Source: Occallatibacter riparius (lineage in GTDB: Bacteria; Acidobacteriota; Terriglobia; Terriglobales; Acidobacteriaceae). Taken from it: a stretch of 64,000 nucleotides of DNA. Below the pieces are notes generated by a model. The model was not told where the DNA came from. It was given only the letters and a program-made list of their open reading frames with translations, and did not search any database. The stretch lies in the NCBI RefSeq assembly GCF_025264625.1, contig NZ_CP093313.1, positions 868,001 to 932,000 on the forward strand, given 5' to 3'. The position numbers and the translations under genes are program-made. Each line of letters begins with the position of its first letter. Position 1 is the first letter of the stretch. Shown one piece after another: positions 18,374 to 27,097 of the stretch.

Positions 18374-19497
18374 AGGCCTCGTTCAGCAACATGTTCCGCG
18401 GCCTCATTCCCATCTGCCGCAAAGAGGCGCTGCACATCGTGCGGGACCGCGGCACGCTTTTCTTTGCGCTGCTCATCCCGATGCTGCAGCTGTTTCTGTT
18501 CGGCTTCGCAATCGACACGAACATTCGCCAGATCGCAACGGTGATTCTCGATGAGTCGCAGACCCAGGAGAGCCGACAGCTCATCCAGCGCTTTGCTGCG
18601 TCGGATGTGTTCGCGATCAAGGGCAGCGTGGCGTCGAAGGATGCGCTGTACGAGACGATCCGCGGCGGGCGGGCGCGTGTCGGCGTGCGCATTCCATACG
18701 ACTACGCGCGGCAGTTGCAGAATGGCGGCACGGCTTCTGTGCTGGTGCTGGTCGATGGATCGGATTCCACGCTCGCAGCGCAGGCTGTCAGCACGTCCAC
18801 AGGGGTTGCGATGGAGCAGTCGCTGGCGCGCGTGCTGCCCACGGGCGCGCTGCCCATCGAAGTGCGGCCCTCGGTGCTCTACAACCCGGCCACGCGCTCG
18901 GCGAACTTCTTTGTTCCCGGCCTGATTGGAATCCTGTTGCAGGTGATGACCATTCTGCTGATCGCACTGAGCCTGGTGAGGGAGCGCGAACGCGGCACGC
19001 TGGAGCAATTGACGATGACGCCTGTTGCGCCGCTCGGTCTGATGGTGGGCAAGATGATTCCTTACGGCGTGATGGCTTTCGGCGAACTCTGCGCGATTCT
19101 TATCGTCATGCGGATCATCTTTCTGGTGCCGATCAACGGCAATGTGCTGACGCTGCTGATTCTGTCGCTGCCTTTTCTGCTGACGGTGCTGGGTCTCGGA
19201 CTTGTGATTTCAACCAAGGCACGCACGCAGGCAGAGGCGTTCCAGCTTGCGATGGGAACGATTCTGCCGTCGGTCTTTCTCTCTGGCTACATCTTTCTGA
19301 TTGAGAATATGCCGCCATTCTTTCGGGCGATCAGTGCGATTATCCCGACGACGTATTACATTCGCATTCTGCGCGGCATCATTCTGCGGGGCGCAGGTAT
19401 TGGCGACCTGTGGCGCGATGGCGCTGTTCTGACGCTGATGGGCTGCGCGGCGATTCTGATTGCGGCACGCCAGTTCGTGCGGCACAACCAGGGTTGA
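18370..19497 (+). CDS. ABC-2 type permease (YbhS/YbhR type)
   Basis: A 375-residue membrane protein. One helix near residues 30-50 is followed by a large extracytoplasmic domain (about 55-175) and five further hydrophobic segments (about 180-375), the usual ABC-2 pattern with the central [19 protein letters not shown]. It pairs with the ATPase and adaptor upstream to export a small molecule or drug. YbhGFSR systems have two permeases. Only one is seen here, so it would have to work as a homodimer unless the second gene is elsewhere. Confidence 0.9.
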   Translation: MKASFSNMFRGLIPICRKEALHIVRDRGTLFFALLIPMLQLFLFGFAIDTNIRQIATVILDESQTQESRQLIQRFAASDVFAIKGSVASKDALYETIRGGRARVGVRIPYDYARQLQNGGTASVLVLVDGSDSTLAAQAVSTSTGVAMEQSLARVLPTGALPIEVRPSVLYNPATRSANFFVPGLIGILLQVMTILLIALSLVRERERGTLEQLTMTPVAPLGLMVGKMIPYGVMAFGELCAILIVMRIIFLVPINGNVLTLLILSLPFLLTVLGLGLVISTKARTQAEAFQLAMGTILPSVFLSGYIFLIENMPPFFRAISAIIPTTYYIRILRGIILRGAGIGDLWRDGAVLTLMGCAAILIAARQFVRHNQG

Positions 19498-19545
19498 GTC
19501 AAACCAGTAGGTCCGCGCAACACAGGCGGTTACTTTGCGGGTGAA

Positions 19546-20619
19546 TTAGCAGATGCGCGGCAGTTGTTCGCCTACCGGAATGGCGATGACGCGGTTAGCG
19601 CCCATGGCGGTGCGTGCCACAAGCATGCGCGGGTGATCCGTGGTCACGGTGCCGATGCGCGCCGCTTCACGGCCGAGCGGATGCGCCTGCAACACCGACA
19701 GAACTACGTCGGCGCACTCGGGCGCGACGATGAAGGCGGCTTTGCCTTCGTTGGCAACGTAGACAGGATCGAGCCCGAGCAGTTCGCAGGCGGAGCGGAC
19801 GTCGGGGCGAACTGGAATTGCGCGCTCGTCGAGGGCGATGCCCACATTCGAGGCTGACGCAATCTCATTCAGTGTGGAAGCGAGGCCGCCGCGCGTGGGA
19901 TCGCGCATGGTGTGGACTGCGCCGCCGGCAGCCGAGAGCACGTTGGCGATGAGGCCGTTGAGGGCCGCGCAGTCGGAGCGAATCTGGCTTTCGAACTCGA
20001 GGCCTTCGCGGACGCTCATGATGGCCATGCCGTGATCGCCGATGGTGCCGGAGACGAGGATGGCATCACCTGGCTCGGCGAGTGCTGGCCCTACCGATAT
20101 ACCTGCACGGAGCAGCCCAACGCCAGTTGTGTTGATGTAGACGCCGTCGCCGTGGCCGCGCTCGACGACTTTCGTATCACCGGTGACGATCTGTACACCT
20201 GCCGTCTTTGCAGCAGCAGACATCTCCTGCACGATGGCGGCGAGCTGCGCTAACGGAAAGCCTTCTTCGAGAATGAAGCTTGCCGATAGGAATTTTGGTT
20301 CGGCGCCGGAGACAGCGAGGTCATTGACGGTGCCGTTGATGGCGAGCGCGCCGATGGATCCACCCGGAAAGAAGAGCGGCTGCACGACGAACGAGTCGGT
20401 GCTCATGGCGAGGCGGCCGGATGCGAGATCGAAGACCGCTGCGTCGCCGAGGTTTTCGAGGGCGGCGTTGCGGAAGGCGGGCAGAAACAGATGCTCGACG
20501 AGTTCGTTGCCGAGTTTGCCGCCGCCGCCGTGGCCCATCACGATTTCTGGGTAGTCGGCGAGCGGGAGCGGGCAGGACCAGGTGGAGAGGTCGATGGTGG
20601 CGGCAGTATCGGTTGTCAT
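19546..20619 (-). CDS. hypE: Hydrogenase maturation protein HypE
   Basis: A 357-residue AIR-synthase-fold protein that dehydrates the C-terminal thiocarboxamide to thiocyanate, the source of the cyanide ligands of [NiFe] hydrogenases. The required C-terminal cysteine is present in the terminal sequence [14 protein letters not shown] near residue 28 and [15 protein letters not shown] are the family nucleotide-binding motifs. Its ATG overlaps the hypD stop by four bases. It works with HypF, which is not in the window. Confidence 0.96.
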   Translation of the reverse strand: MTTDTAATIDLSTWSCPLPLADYPEIVMGHGGGGKLGNELVEHLFLPAFRNAALENLGDAAVFDLASGRLAMSTDSFVVQPLFFPGGSIGALAINGTVNDLAVSGAEPKFLSASFILEEGFPLAQLAAIVQEMSAAAKTAGVQIVTGDTKVVERGHGDGVYINTTGVGLLRAGISVGPALAEPGDAILVSGTIGDHGMAIMSVREGLEFESQIRSDCAALNGLIANVLSAAGGAVHTMRDPTRGGLASTLNEIASASNVGIALDERAIPVRPDVRSACELLGLDPVYVANEGKAAFIVAPECADVVLSVLQAHPLGREAARIGTVTTDHPRMLVARTAMGANRVIAIPVGEQLPRIC

Positions 20620-21734
20620 CGTCCTGCTCCTGCTAATTGTTCAAACGACAAGAACCGGCCGTAGTTGAAGTAGGCGGCGCAGGCGCCTTCGCTGGAGACC
20701 ATGGTTGCGCCGAGTGGGCGCCGTGGCGTGCACTCCTTGCCGAACGCCGGGCACTCGCCGGGCTTGATGGCTCCACGGAGAACGTCGCCGGCGTGGCAGA
20801 GAGGCGACTCGACGGTGCGGATGCCCGAGATATGGAAGCGCTCCTCGGCGTCGAAGTCTCGATAGGCGGCGTTGAGCTTCCAGCCGCTGCGCGGGATGAC
20901 GCCGATGCCGCGCCAGGCGCGATCTGTGGTCTCGAATACCTCCGAGAGCAGCCGCTGCGCTTCGAGATTGCCGGCGTAGCTGACGATGCGTTCGTAGGCG
21001 TTTTCGACGTGGTGCTCGCCGCGTTCGAGTTGAATGACGGCGCGGCGTATGCCGTCGAGCAGGTCGAGCGGCTCGAAGCCGGTGACGATGATGGGGATAT
21101 TGAACTGATCGGCGAGCGGCGGATACTCCCAGTAGCCCATGACGCTGCAGACGTGTCCGGCGGCCAGGAACGCCTGCACCTGGTTGCCGGGCGAGGACAT
21201 GATGGCGTCGATGGCCGGCGGAACGAGGACGTGCGAAACGAGCAGCGAGAAGTTCTTCAGGCCACGGCGTTTGGCCAGGTGCACGCTCATGGCGTTGGCG
21301 GGCGCAGTGGTTTCGAATCCTACGCCGAAGAATACGACTTGCCGGTCAGGGTTCTTGACGGCGAGTTCGACGGCGTCGAGCGGGGAGTAGACGACGCGCA
21401 CGTCGCCGCCGCGGCCTTTGACCTGGAACAGATCGCTGTCGGTGCCGGGAACGCGCAGCATGTCGCCGAAGCTGCAGAAGATGACGCCGGGCTGCGCGGC
21501 GATGGCCAAGGCTTTGTCGATCAGTTCGAGCGGCGTGACGCACACGGGGCAGCCCGGACCGTGGACCATTTCCACGCCGACGGGCAGCATCTGGTCGATG
21601 CCGTTCTTGATAATGGAGTGGGTCTGGCCGCCGCAGACTTCCATGATCTTCCAGGGGCGCGTGGTGATGGCGTGAATTTCGCGCGCCACGCGCTGGGCGA
21701 TTTCGCCGTTGCGGAACTCGTCGAGGTACTTCAT
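20616..21734 (-). CDS. hypD: Hydrogenase maturation protein HypD
   Basis: A 372-residue [4Fe-4S] protein that forms, with HypC, the scaffold on which Fe(CN)2CO is assembled. Conserved motifs are [35 protein letters not shown] and the C-terminal cluster region [19 protein letters not shown] followed by SSEGACAAY. Length and order are normal. It overlaps hypC upstream and hypE downstream by four bases each. Confidence 0.97.
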   Translation of the reverse strand: MKYLDEFRNGEIAQRVAREIHAITTRPWKIMEVCGGQTHSIIKNGIDQMLPVGVEMVHGPGCPVCVTPLELIDKALAIAAQPGVIFCSFGDMLRVPGTDSDLFQVKGRGGDVRVVYSPLDAVELAVKNPDRQVVFFGVGFETTAPANAMSVHLAKRRGLKNFSLLVSHVLVPPAIDAIMSSPGNQVQAFLAAGHVCSVMGYWEYPPLADQFNIPIIVTGFEPLDLLDGIRRAVIQLERGEHHVENAYERIVSYAGNLEAQRLLSEVFETTDRAWRGIGVIPRSGWKLNAAYRDFDAEERFHISGIRTVESPLCHAGDVLRGAIKPGECPAFGKECTPRRPLGATMVSSEGACAAYFNYGRFLSFEQLAGAGR

Positions 21735-22099
21735 TGGCGGTACTTCTTTCCGAGAAGCTGCGGCTCGGTGGAGGTGGCGGAATCGGGGAGGGCGCAGCTT
21801 CCGTCCGGGCAGTTGGATTGCGGGCGATCGGCGGCGCGGGCGAAGGCTTCTTCTTCGGTGGCGAGCTCTTCGTCGAGGACGCCCATGGCGCGGAAGGTGG
21901 CGAGGGTCTCCTCTGCGGTAGCCTCGTCGACTTTGGAGATGGCGAAGCCTACGTGCACGATGGCGTAGTCGCCGACGGCGATTTCAGGGACGTAGTCGAG
22001 GCAGACCTTTTTGACCACGCCGCCGAAGTTGACGCGGCCCATGCGGATCGGGCCGTCACTGGTGATCTCCTCTACGCGGCCGGGGATAGCGAGACACAT
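21731..22099 (-). CDS. hypC: Hydrogenase maturation chaperone HypC, with extended tail
   Basis: A 122-residue HypC/HupF protein beginning [12 protein letters not shown], with the essential Cys 2 that binds the iron centre. [24 protein letters not shown] is the usual core end. HypC proteins are normally about 75-95 residues, and this one carries a further 40 residues with CPDGSC, a possible second thiol site. Its start lies 102 bases after the DUF1801 gene, and it overlaps hypD by four bases. Confidence 0.94.
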   Translation of the reverse strand: MCLAIPGRVEEITSDGPIRMGRVNFGGVVKKVCLDYVPEIAVGDYAIVHVGFAISKVDEATAEETLATFRAMGVLDEELATEEEAFARAADRPQSNCPDGSCALPDSATSTEPQLLGKKYRQ

Positions 22100-22201
22100 T
22101 GCGGACCTCTCTGGAAGGGTTTATACGCCTGCCGGAGGATGATGCGGTGTGATTTGAATCACCGGTGGCGCATGCGCGCGGCCACTGCGAGTCAGGTGCC
22201 T

Positions 22202-22597
22202 CTACTTCTGCTTCGCTATGGCTTTGGCCTGGTTCTGGACTACGCGGGCTTTGACCATGTTCTTCACGAGGCCGGCGGGCAGGGGCTTGTCCCGAGCGAA
22301 TTGGAGAGTGCCTTTGGCGGTGCGGTAGGTCTTTACGTCGTCGGCGAAGTCGTCGAGGAGCGAGGCGGACATGGGGAAGAAGCTGCAGTGCTCTTTGAAG
22401 GCGGCGTATCCGACGAGAGCGCCTTTGTAGCGGAAGGCGGGCATGCCGTAGCTGATGCACTCTTCGGCGTCTTTGGGCGCGGCGGCGCGAATGGTGGCGC
22501 GGACCTTCTCCAGCGTGGTGCGGGCGGGCTCGGGGACGCGGGCGAGATAGGCTTCGACGGCGGCTGTGCCGTTGGCGGTGGACTTGACGGATTTCAT
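22202..22597 (-). CDS. DUF1801 (YdhG-like) protein
   Basis: A 131-residue soluble protein of the DUF1801 family. Motifs are ARTTLEKVRATIRAAAPKDAEE, ISYGMPAFRYKG and GTLQFARDKPLPAGLVKNMV. The ATG at 22597 was chosen because GGAGGAG lies four bases upstream; the frame runs further to 22654 without support. Relatives include the frataxin-like iron chaperone of Bacillus, so a role in metal handling is possible but not shown. It sits inside the hyp cluster on the same strand. Confidence 0.82.
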   Translation of the reverse strand: MKSVKSTANGTAAVEAYLARVPEPARTTLEKVRATIRAAAPKDAEECISYGMPAFRYKGALVGYAAFKEHCSFFPMSASLLDDFADDVKTYRTAKGTLQFARDKPLPAGLVKNMVKARVVQNQAKAIAKQK

Positions 22598-22669
22598 AGT
22601 TCTCCTCCCGTCTGACAATTTTTTGGGGAGCTCTGGAATTCTCGCTCGCATCATCTTCTCCGAGGCCCG

Positions 22670-23377
22670 CTAGACGTAGCTCTTCCGGTTTGGATCGAAG
22701 ACGAATGGGTGTTTGTGCTGCTGAAAAAGGTCCAGAATCGCATTCGCTCCCTGCGTCAGCTTCAGATCGCATTCGCGGGATGTCAAAGGGGTCAGCCAAA
22801 GGAATTCGACTGGATCGCCGTCGAGGACCAGCTCCTCGCTGAGATTCTGGTCGGCTTTCACGAGGGGCGGCAGGAAGAATGCGGTGTCCATTTCGGTGCC
22901 CCAGAGGGATTCCGGCGGATTCCCGTTCGGGATGGTATGAAATGCGCCGATCCATGTTTTCAGGTCATGCGGAAAATGGGCCAGCCAGCGCATGAAATCG
23001 GAGTATTCCTTGCGCGGCTCGCGGCAATAAAAGATGATTTCAACGCGCCTTGGCACGTCGGGCTTGTGCCCGGTGTTCATGGGCAAATCGCTCATCCCCG
23101 ACGTCACCAGCGTGCAGACTCCGTCGCCTAACTTGGGCCGGTTGTACTCAAACACATCAATGTGCGGGACGAGCCGAATGACTTCATGCCAGACCTGCGT
23201 GGCTTCGCCAAATCGGCGCTCATATATCTCGTCGCGTATCTTTCCGTACTCGGCAGATTTCTCTACAAAGCCTATCTGCGTTTGCTTCCAATCCTCATTG
23301 GAATAGCGGTGAATCGTCGATCCACCTGGTGAGACATCTGCTTCCGGCTTTTTGCCGGATCTGTCGAACAGGCCCAT
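22670..23377 (-). CDS. Suppressor-of-fused (SUFU) domain protein
   Basis: A 235-residue protein. The ATG at 23377 follows GGGGAG by 7 bases. The region from about 60 to 230 matches the bacterial SUFU-like domain: VWHEVIRLVPHIDVFEY, CTLVTSGMSDLPMN, RRVEIIFYCRE, MRWLAHFPHD and FLWLTPLTSREC. In bacteria such proteins are often immunity proteins or stand-alone proteins of unknown role. No toxin gene is adjacent. It lies between hypB and DUF1801 on the same strand as the hyp genes. Confidence 0.82.
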   Translation of the reverse strand: MGLFDRSGKKPEADVSPGGSTIHRYSNEDWKQTQIGFVEKSAEYGKIRDEIYERRFGEATQVWHEVIRLVPHIDVFEYNRPKLGDGVCTLVTSGMSDLPMNTGHKPDVPRRVEIIFYCREPRKEYSDFMRWLAHFPHDLKTWIGAFHTIPNGNPPESLWGTEMDTAFFLPPLVKADQNLSEELVLDGDPVEFLWLTPLTSRECDLKLTQGANAILDLFQQHKHPFVFDPNRKSYV

Positions 23378-23440
23378 GTTTCTTCTCCCCGTGCAGGTCA
23401 ACCCAGATCGTCCCATATCCGACGTGCGGAATGGGCGCAG

Positions 23441-24124
23441 TCACGAGCGTTGAAGCCGCTTGGTGCACTGCTTGCCCAGGTAGTCGAGCCATTCTGGCAT
23501 ACCTGCGCCGGTTTTGGCAGAGGTTTCGAAGATACGGATGCCGGGGCGGATTTCGCGGATGTTGCGGATGGCGGCTTCGCGATCGAAGCCGACGGCCTCG
23601 GCTATGTCGATTTTGGTGATGATGGCGGCGTCGGCCGAGTTGAACAGCGTGGGGTACTTGAGCGGCTTGTCCTCGCCCTCGGTGACGGACAGCAAGGCTA
23701 CGCGGATGCGCTCGCCAAGGTCGTAGCTGGAGGGGCAGACGAGATTGCCGACGTTCTCGATGAAGAGGTAGTCGAGGTCCTCCGGACGGGTCTGGTCCCA
23801 CGTATCGAGGTGAGTGCGCACCATCTCGGCTTCGAGGTGGCAGATGCCGTGGGTGTTGATCTGGCGGACGGGGACGCCGCTGGCGGCAAGGCGGCGGGCG
23901 TCGTTGTCGGTCTCGAGATCGCCCACCAGCGCGGCGGCGCGCAAGCCTTGCTGGCGCAGGGCAGTGAGGGTCTTCTGCAGGAACTCGGTTTTGCCGGTGC
24001 CGGGGCTGGAGACGAGGTTGAGGACGAGGACGCCGGCGGCCTCAAAGCGGGCGCGGAGCTGGCGGGCGAGTTCGTCGTTCTTCTTCAGGATTCCCTGGCG
24101 GAGTTCTACGATGCGGGTGGTCAT
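23441..24124 (-). CDS. hypB: Hydrogenase/urease nickel-insertion GTPase HypB
   Basis: A 227-residue SIMIBI-class GTPase that delivers nickel to hydrogenase. Walker A is SSPGTGKTEFL (about 39-49). The metal site Cys 95/His 96 is seen in GICHLEAEM, and FIENVGNLVCPSSYDLGE is typical of the family. It lacks the N-terminal CxxCGC motif and the His-rich stretch found in some HypB proteins, so it has only the G-domain metal site. It overlaps hypA by four bases. Confidence 0.96.
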   Translation of the reverse strand: MTTRIVELRQGILKKNDELARQLRARFEAAGVLVLNLVSSPGTGKTEFLQKTLTALRQQGLRAAALVGDLETDNDARRLAASGVPVRQINTHGICHLEAEMVRTHLDTWDQTRPEDLDYLFIENVGNLVCPSSYDLGERIRVALLSVTEGEDKPLKYPTLFNSADAAIITKIDIAEAVGFDREAAIRNIREIRPGIRIFETSAKTGAGMPEWLDYLGKQCTKRLQRS

Positions 24125-24489
24125 GGGGCGACAACCTCCGGGGCGTCTTCGATTTCTATGGATTCGATCTCCAACTCGCGGCCAGTGCGGACGTCGGTGG
24201 CGGGCGCATCGCAGTGCGGGCAGTGGAAGTGCTGGAGGCTTGGGAGCGCGCCGTCGCGTCCGCAGGCTTGGCAGTGGACGGTGACGGGGACGGTGTTGAC
24301 CACGAGCTTGGAGGCGGCCAGGGGGGTGCCTTCGATGGCGATGCCGTAGCAGAACTGGAGCGAGTCCTCGATGACGGCGGAGAGGGCTCCGACGCGGAGG
24401 CGGACCTGGAGCACGCGGGCGCCGGGATAGTTCGCGAGGGACTCGGTGACCGACTCGACCACGCTGGTCACGATGGAAAGCTCATGCAT
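24121..24489 (-). CDS. hypA: Nickel chaperone HypA
   Basis: A 122-residue metallochaperone. The start is ATG 24489, which gives the essential N-terminal MHELSIV with nickel ligands His 2 and Glu 3; the frame opens earlier at 24540 without meaning. The zinc site is formed by CQAC and CPHC near residues 74-95. The last codons overlap the hypB start. It is the first gene of the hyp cluster. Confidence 0.96.
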   Translation of the reverse strand: MHELSIVTSVVESVTESLANYPGARVLQVRLRVGALSAVIEDSLQFCYGIAIEGTPLAASKLVVNTVPVTVHCQACGRDGALPSLQHFHCPHCDAPATDVRTGRELEIESIEIEDAPEVVAP

Positions 24490-24741
24490 CGAATGGGATT
24501 CTACGCCGGGGGAGGGGTGTGGGCGGGTGATCTGGCTCACTTGGGATGAGGCTAAAGGCAGGGATTTGGGATTAGGGCTTGGGGAGTAGGGGATACAAAT
24601 GCAGGGACAATGGGACAGTCAGGGGATTTTGGGCAGGGATATCCTGTGTGGCTCGTTGGCGTGGGGTAAAGCGACAGGGTGATGGAGTGTCAGGAGGCTC
24701 CTTTGGCTAGTTAGCGTGTCAGCCGGTCAGCTACTCGGCGG
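24490..24741. other. Spacer with low-complexity word repeats
   Basis: 252 bases upstream of hypA made mainly of varied G-rich words such as GGGATTTGGGATTAGGG, GGGACAATGGGACAG and TAGCTGGCGGTT/CAGCCGGTCAGCTACT. No gene or clear promoter is visible, although the hyp promoter must lie here or further up. Confidence 0.5.
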
Positions 24742-25263
24742 TTAGCTGGCGGTTGGAACTCCCAGGCCGCTCTTGGTGAGGGGGGAGGGGGTGGGGGGTG
24801 CCTTCTTCCAAGGAGCCAGGGGGGCCTCGGGCATGGTCTTGCCGGACAGGATCTGCTCGAGCATGGCCTGGACGTGGTTTGTGTCGTCCTTTGAGGCCTT
24901 TGCAGGCGTCTGCCGGAGGGTTGCCGCAGGGGGGAGGGGGGTGGGGGTGGCTGCTGGTTGGGGCTGCGGTGATTTGGAGTGCTGGTTGGTGCGGCGGGAG
25001 CCTACGGCGATCTGTGTGGCGTAGAGGAGTTTTGCGGCCTCGGCGGTGGTGAAGACTTCGAGGACCAGGCCATGGGTGACGCAGGCCAGGAAGGCGTCGA
25101 TGGTGGCGGGGGTTAGGAAGGGCATGGCGCGGCGGTAGGCTCGGTTGACGCGGGCGAGAGATTCAGGACTGTGGTCGTTGCGTGCGTCGTCTTCGGCACA
25201 CGCTTTGTTGTAGGCGTCGAGGCAGTGCTGTACGGCTTGTTCTGGTGTGATGGTCGTGGTCAT
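24742..25263 (-). CDS. Conserved hypothetical protein of Acidobacteriota
   Basis: A 173-residue protein. The start at 25263 (ATG preceded by AAAGGT) begins the conserved part MTTTITPEQAVQHCLDAYNK; the frame upstream to 25533 crosses hairpins and is not coding. Residues 1-95 are helical with AYRRAMPFLTPATIDAFLACVTHGL. The C-terminal half is Pro/Thr/Ala-rich and likely disordered. I recognise it as resembling small unknown proteins found repeatedly in Terriglobia, but no function is known. It lies between the hyp cluster and a region of hairpins and DnaA-box-like sites. Confidence 0.65.
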   Translation of the reverse strand: MTTTITPEQAVQHCLDAYNKACAEDDARNDHSPESLARVNRAYRRAMPFLTPATIDAFLACVTHGLVLEVFTTAEAAKLLYATQIAVGSRRTNQHSKSPQPQPAATPTPLPPAATLRQTPAKASKDDTNHVQAMLEQILSGKTMPEAPLAPWKKAPPTPSPLTKSGLGVPTAS

Positions 25264-25335
25264 GGTTGTACCTTTCGTAAATGTGGTTGTGGTTTCACCC
25301 GGTCGCGGTGAGTTGTGCGGGCGCGGGAGTCCCCT

Positions 25336-25364
25336 CCCCGGTCCCCAAAAGCTAGGGACCGGGG
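25336..25364. repeat. GGTCCC palindromic repeat, copy 1
   Basis: A perfect 10-bp stem (CCCCGGTCCC with GGGACCGGGG) around the loop CAAAAGCTA. Related copies occur near 25706, 26335 and 27330, all with the core CCCCAAA.GC.AGG, so this is a dispersed family. Confidence 0.65.
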
Positions 25365-25504
25365 GCACCCGGCGCCCGGGGTGCGGCGAACTGCTGCTTC
25401 GCCGGGTGGCGCACAGTAGATTCGTGGTGAGTGAAGTTCCTTCCCGCCCAAGAGGAACTTGGGGCACCCGCTTCCTTGGAAGGCAGCGATCGGGCAAAAG
25501 AAAA

Positions 25505-25541
25505 TGCCCGCCGGATTGGGGTCCGGCGGGCACTGTTTTTT
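25505..25541. terminator. Strong hairpin with T-tract on both strands
   Basis: An 11-bp perfect stem (TGCCCGCCGGA with TCCGGCGGGCA) and 6-base loop, followed on + by TGTTTTTT and on - by TTTTCTTTT. It has all marks of an intrinsic terminator in either direction. It lies between the 5' ends of two divergent genes, so it may act as a leader attenuator or belong to a mobile repeat. Confidence 0.65.
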
Positions 25542-25573
25542 GCTCCTATTAATAGGCTAGCAAATTCGAAGAG

Positions 25574-25639
25574 TTATCCGCAATTAGTTTTCCACATTTT
25601 GGAATGATTGGATTCATGAACTTAAGTCGGTTTTCCACA
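25574..25639 (+). promoter_or_regulatory. Three DnaA-box-like sites
   Basis: TTATCCGCA (25574-25582), TTTTCCACA (25588-25596) and TTTTCCACA (25631-25639) each differ from the DnaA box TTATCCACA by one base, in the same orientation and within an AT-rich segment. No dnaA, dnaN or rpmH is nearby, so a chromosomal origin is not implied. Confidence 0.4.
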
Positions 25640-25807
25640 TGCGGGGGGGGACTTGACAACGATTCTTGAAGGAGCACAGCCGACGCCCGGCGTTGGGCTC
25701 CGCCCTGATCCCCAAAGGCTAGGAACCAAGGACACCCTGCGCTCGGCTCACGGCGAGGGCGTGCAGAATCATGACCTGGGTCGTGCAAACCGGCTAACAT
25801 TGCGGCC

Positions 25808-26206
25808 ATGGACGAGTTGCGGCCCGGGGGCTTCGTCAGCACTGGCGATTACCGCGAACAATGGAGTTGCTTCGACGCGGAGAGGCGGCGTCTTCTGATC
25901 CGTCTATCTGCACTCGCGGGTGGGCTTGCCGTTTCTGTTCTCTTACTCTTCTCTAGATTGAGTGATCCCCATTCGCCGGTCGTTGTGCGCGTCGCAATCT
26001 CCGGTTCGTTCGTACTGCTTGTCATTGCGTTCCTTGCGCAATGGTTCTTCTTCGTCTGGGAGATGGGAACCTGGCCTTGTCCGAGATGTGCAGAGCGTTT
26101 CTTTCTTTCGGCTTTTGCCTTCGATCCTTTTTTTACCCGTCGGTGTAGGCACTGCGGCTTGCTTCGGCTGAAGAATGCGGAAGTCAGGAATGTCGATCCA
26201 GAGTGA
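25808..26206 (+). CDS. Small membrane protein with C-terminal zinc ribbon
   Basis: A 132-residue protein with two membrane helices (about 32-48 and 60-80) and, after them, CPRC...CRHC, a one-zinc ribbon. A basic segment AERRRLLIR precedes the first helix. I do not recognise a named family. The layout resembles the larger ribbon-bearing membrane protein at 11316. The ATG is not preceded by a strong ribosome site, so the exact start is uncertain. Confidence 0.6.
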   Translation: MDELRPGGFVSTGDYREQWSCFDAERRRLLIRLSALAGGLAVSVLLLFSRLSDPHSPVVVRVAISGSFVLLVIAFLAQWFFFVWEMGTWPCPRCAERFFLSAFAFDPFFTRRCRHCGLLRLKNAEVRNVDPE

Positions 26207-26218
26207 AATCGGCGACTG

Positions 26219-26360
26219 CGCGGAACTGGCGAAAAGCAACTGCGGATCCCTCGGTCCGCTGAAGACGACGCGCGGACTTTCGGGATGACACTTCTGTGGG
26301 GGAACGAGCCTCACGTTCGAGCTTGCATCCCACCCCGGTCCCCAAATGCCAGGGACTGGG
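26219..26360 (+). repeat. Direct repeat R2, left copy
   Basis: About 140 bases nearly identical to 27215-27357, at an offset of about 995 bases. The shared core includes GCAACTGCGGATCCCTCGG, GGACTTTCGGGATGACA and the GGTCCCCAAATGC element. The two copies flank the gene at 26405. Confidence 0.75.
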
Positions 26361-26404
26361 TACCGACACGCCGACCGCCGCACTGTCGTAGACTCTCCTT
26401 CGAG

Positions 26405-27097
26405 ATGAGACGCAGACGACTACTCCGACCAGTTTGGTTTCTTGCTGTGCTACTCCCCGTCACTCTCCTGAGCCAGAGCGCTCCTCCTGGTGCCCAACAA
26501 GTCGCGCCGATCCCAATGCCGAGCGACCGCGCCTCTGACTCTTACCTGATTTACTCGAGCCTGATGCCTCTCGGCGAAACGGTCGGTGCAGGTTGGCCGC
26601 ACGATCTGTGGCTAGTTCAAGACACAACGGTTCTGGCAGTGCCTCTGGATCAGCCGTGTCGGGAACGCCCCACGGCGAATGCAGGACACGATTGGGGCAT
26701 GAACCCGCACAATGGAGTGCATCCTCCTAAAGCTCGCGAGCAGGACTTCAAGGAAATCCTCCAAGACTTCGATGCTCATTGCCATGAGGTCCTGTCGCTG
26801 AGCGCGACTGCCTGGCAGACGACGGTTCCGGTCCATCTTCTGACGCCAACGGAACAGGCTGAGTTCCAGAACACGCGTTGGGAGAAGGCCGACGAGGCAG
26901 CGAGGGCCAAGTACAAAGGCGCGCCCGCTCTATACGGTTTTAGCGAGGTCTATTTCAACGAGCACCATACCGTGGCTCTTGTGTATGCCACGCATTGGTG
27001 CGGCGGACTATGCGGGGAGGGGTTTTGGATCGCTTTCGCGCTAGAGAATGGGCAATGGAAGCGGCAGAATTGGGCAGCGATGCGGTGGATTTCGTAG
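26405..27097 (+). CDS. Exported protein of unknown function
   Basis: A 230-residue protein with a basic start and signal peptide (MRRRRLLRPVWFLAVLLPVT, cleaved near residues 23-30). The mature part contains HDWGMNPHNGVHPPKAREQDF, an acidic EEFNE-like YFNEHHTVALVYATHWCGGLCGEGFW with two close cysteines, and ends in WISstop. I do not recognise the family; the final segment resembles the C-terminus of other small acidobacterial exported proteins. It is bracketed by two copies of repeat R2, which suggests that it may have moved or duplicated as a unit. Confidence 0.65.
   Translation: MRRRRLLRPVWFLAVLLPVTLLSQSAPPGAQQVAPIPMPSDRASDSYLIYSSLMPLGETVGAGWPHDLWLVQDTTVLAVPLDQPCRERPTANAGHDWGMNPHNGVHPPKAREQDFKEILQDFDAHCHEVLSLSATAWQTTVPVHLLTPTEQAEFQNTRWEKADEAARAKYKGAPALYGFSEVYFNEHHTVALVYATHWCGGLCGEGFWIAFALENGQWKRQNWAAMRWIS

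Larger units (their letters stand above)
25264..25807. other. Non-coding region between two divergent small genes
   Basis: 544 bases with no supported gene. It contains, in order, a GC hairpin of the GGTCCC family (25336-25364), a terminator-like hairpin (25505-25541), a 12-bp palindrome CCTATTAATAGG (25546-25557), an AT-rich stretch with three DnaA-box-like sites (25574-25639), a run of eight G (25643-25650) and a degenerate second copy of the GGTCCC element near 25706-25730. Confidence 0.55.

Noticed and set aside
20637..21968. A 443-codon open frame on the + strand
   Set aside because: It lies antisense to hypD and hypC, has no family resemblance and no ribosome site. It results from high GC at third positions.
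22056..22955. A 299-codon frame on the - strand
   Set aside because: Shadow of the DUF1801 and SUFU genes in another frame, Arg/Ser-rich.
25574..25639. Chromosomal replication origin
   Set aside because: Three near-DnaA boxes alone are not enough; dnaA, dnaN, rpmH and gyr genes are absent and GC skew could not be computed. Kept only as DnaA-box-like sites.
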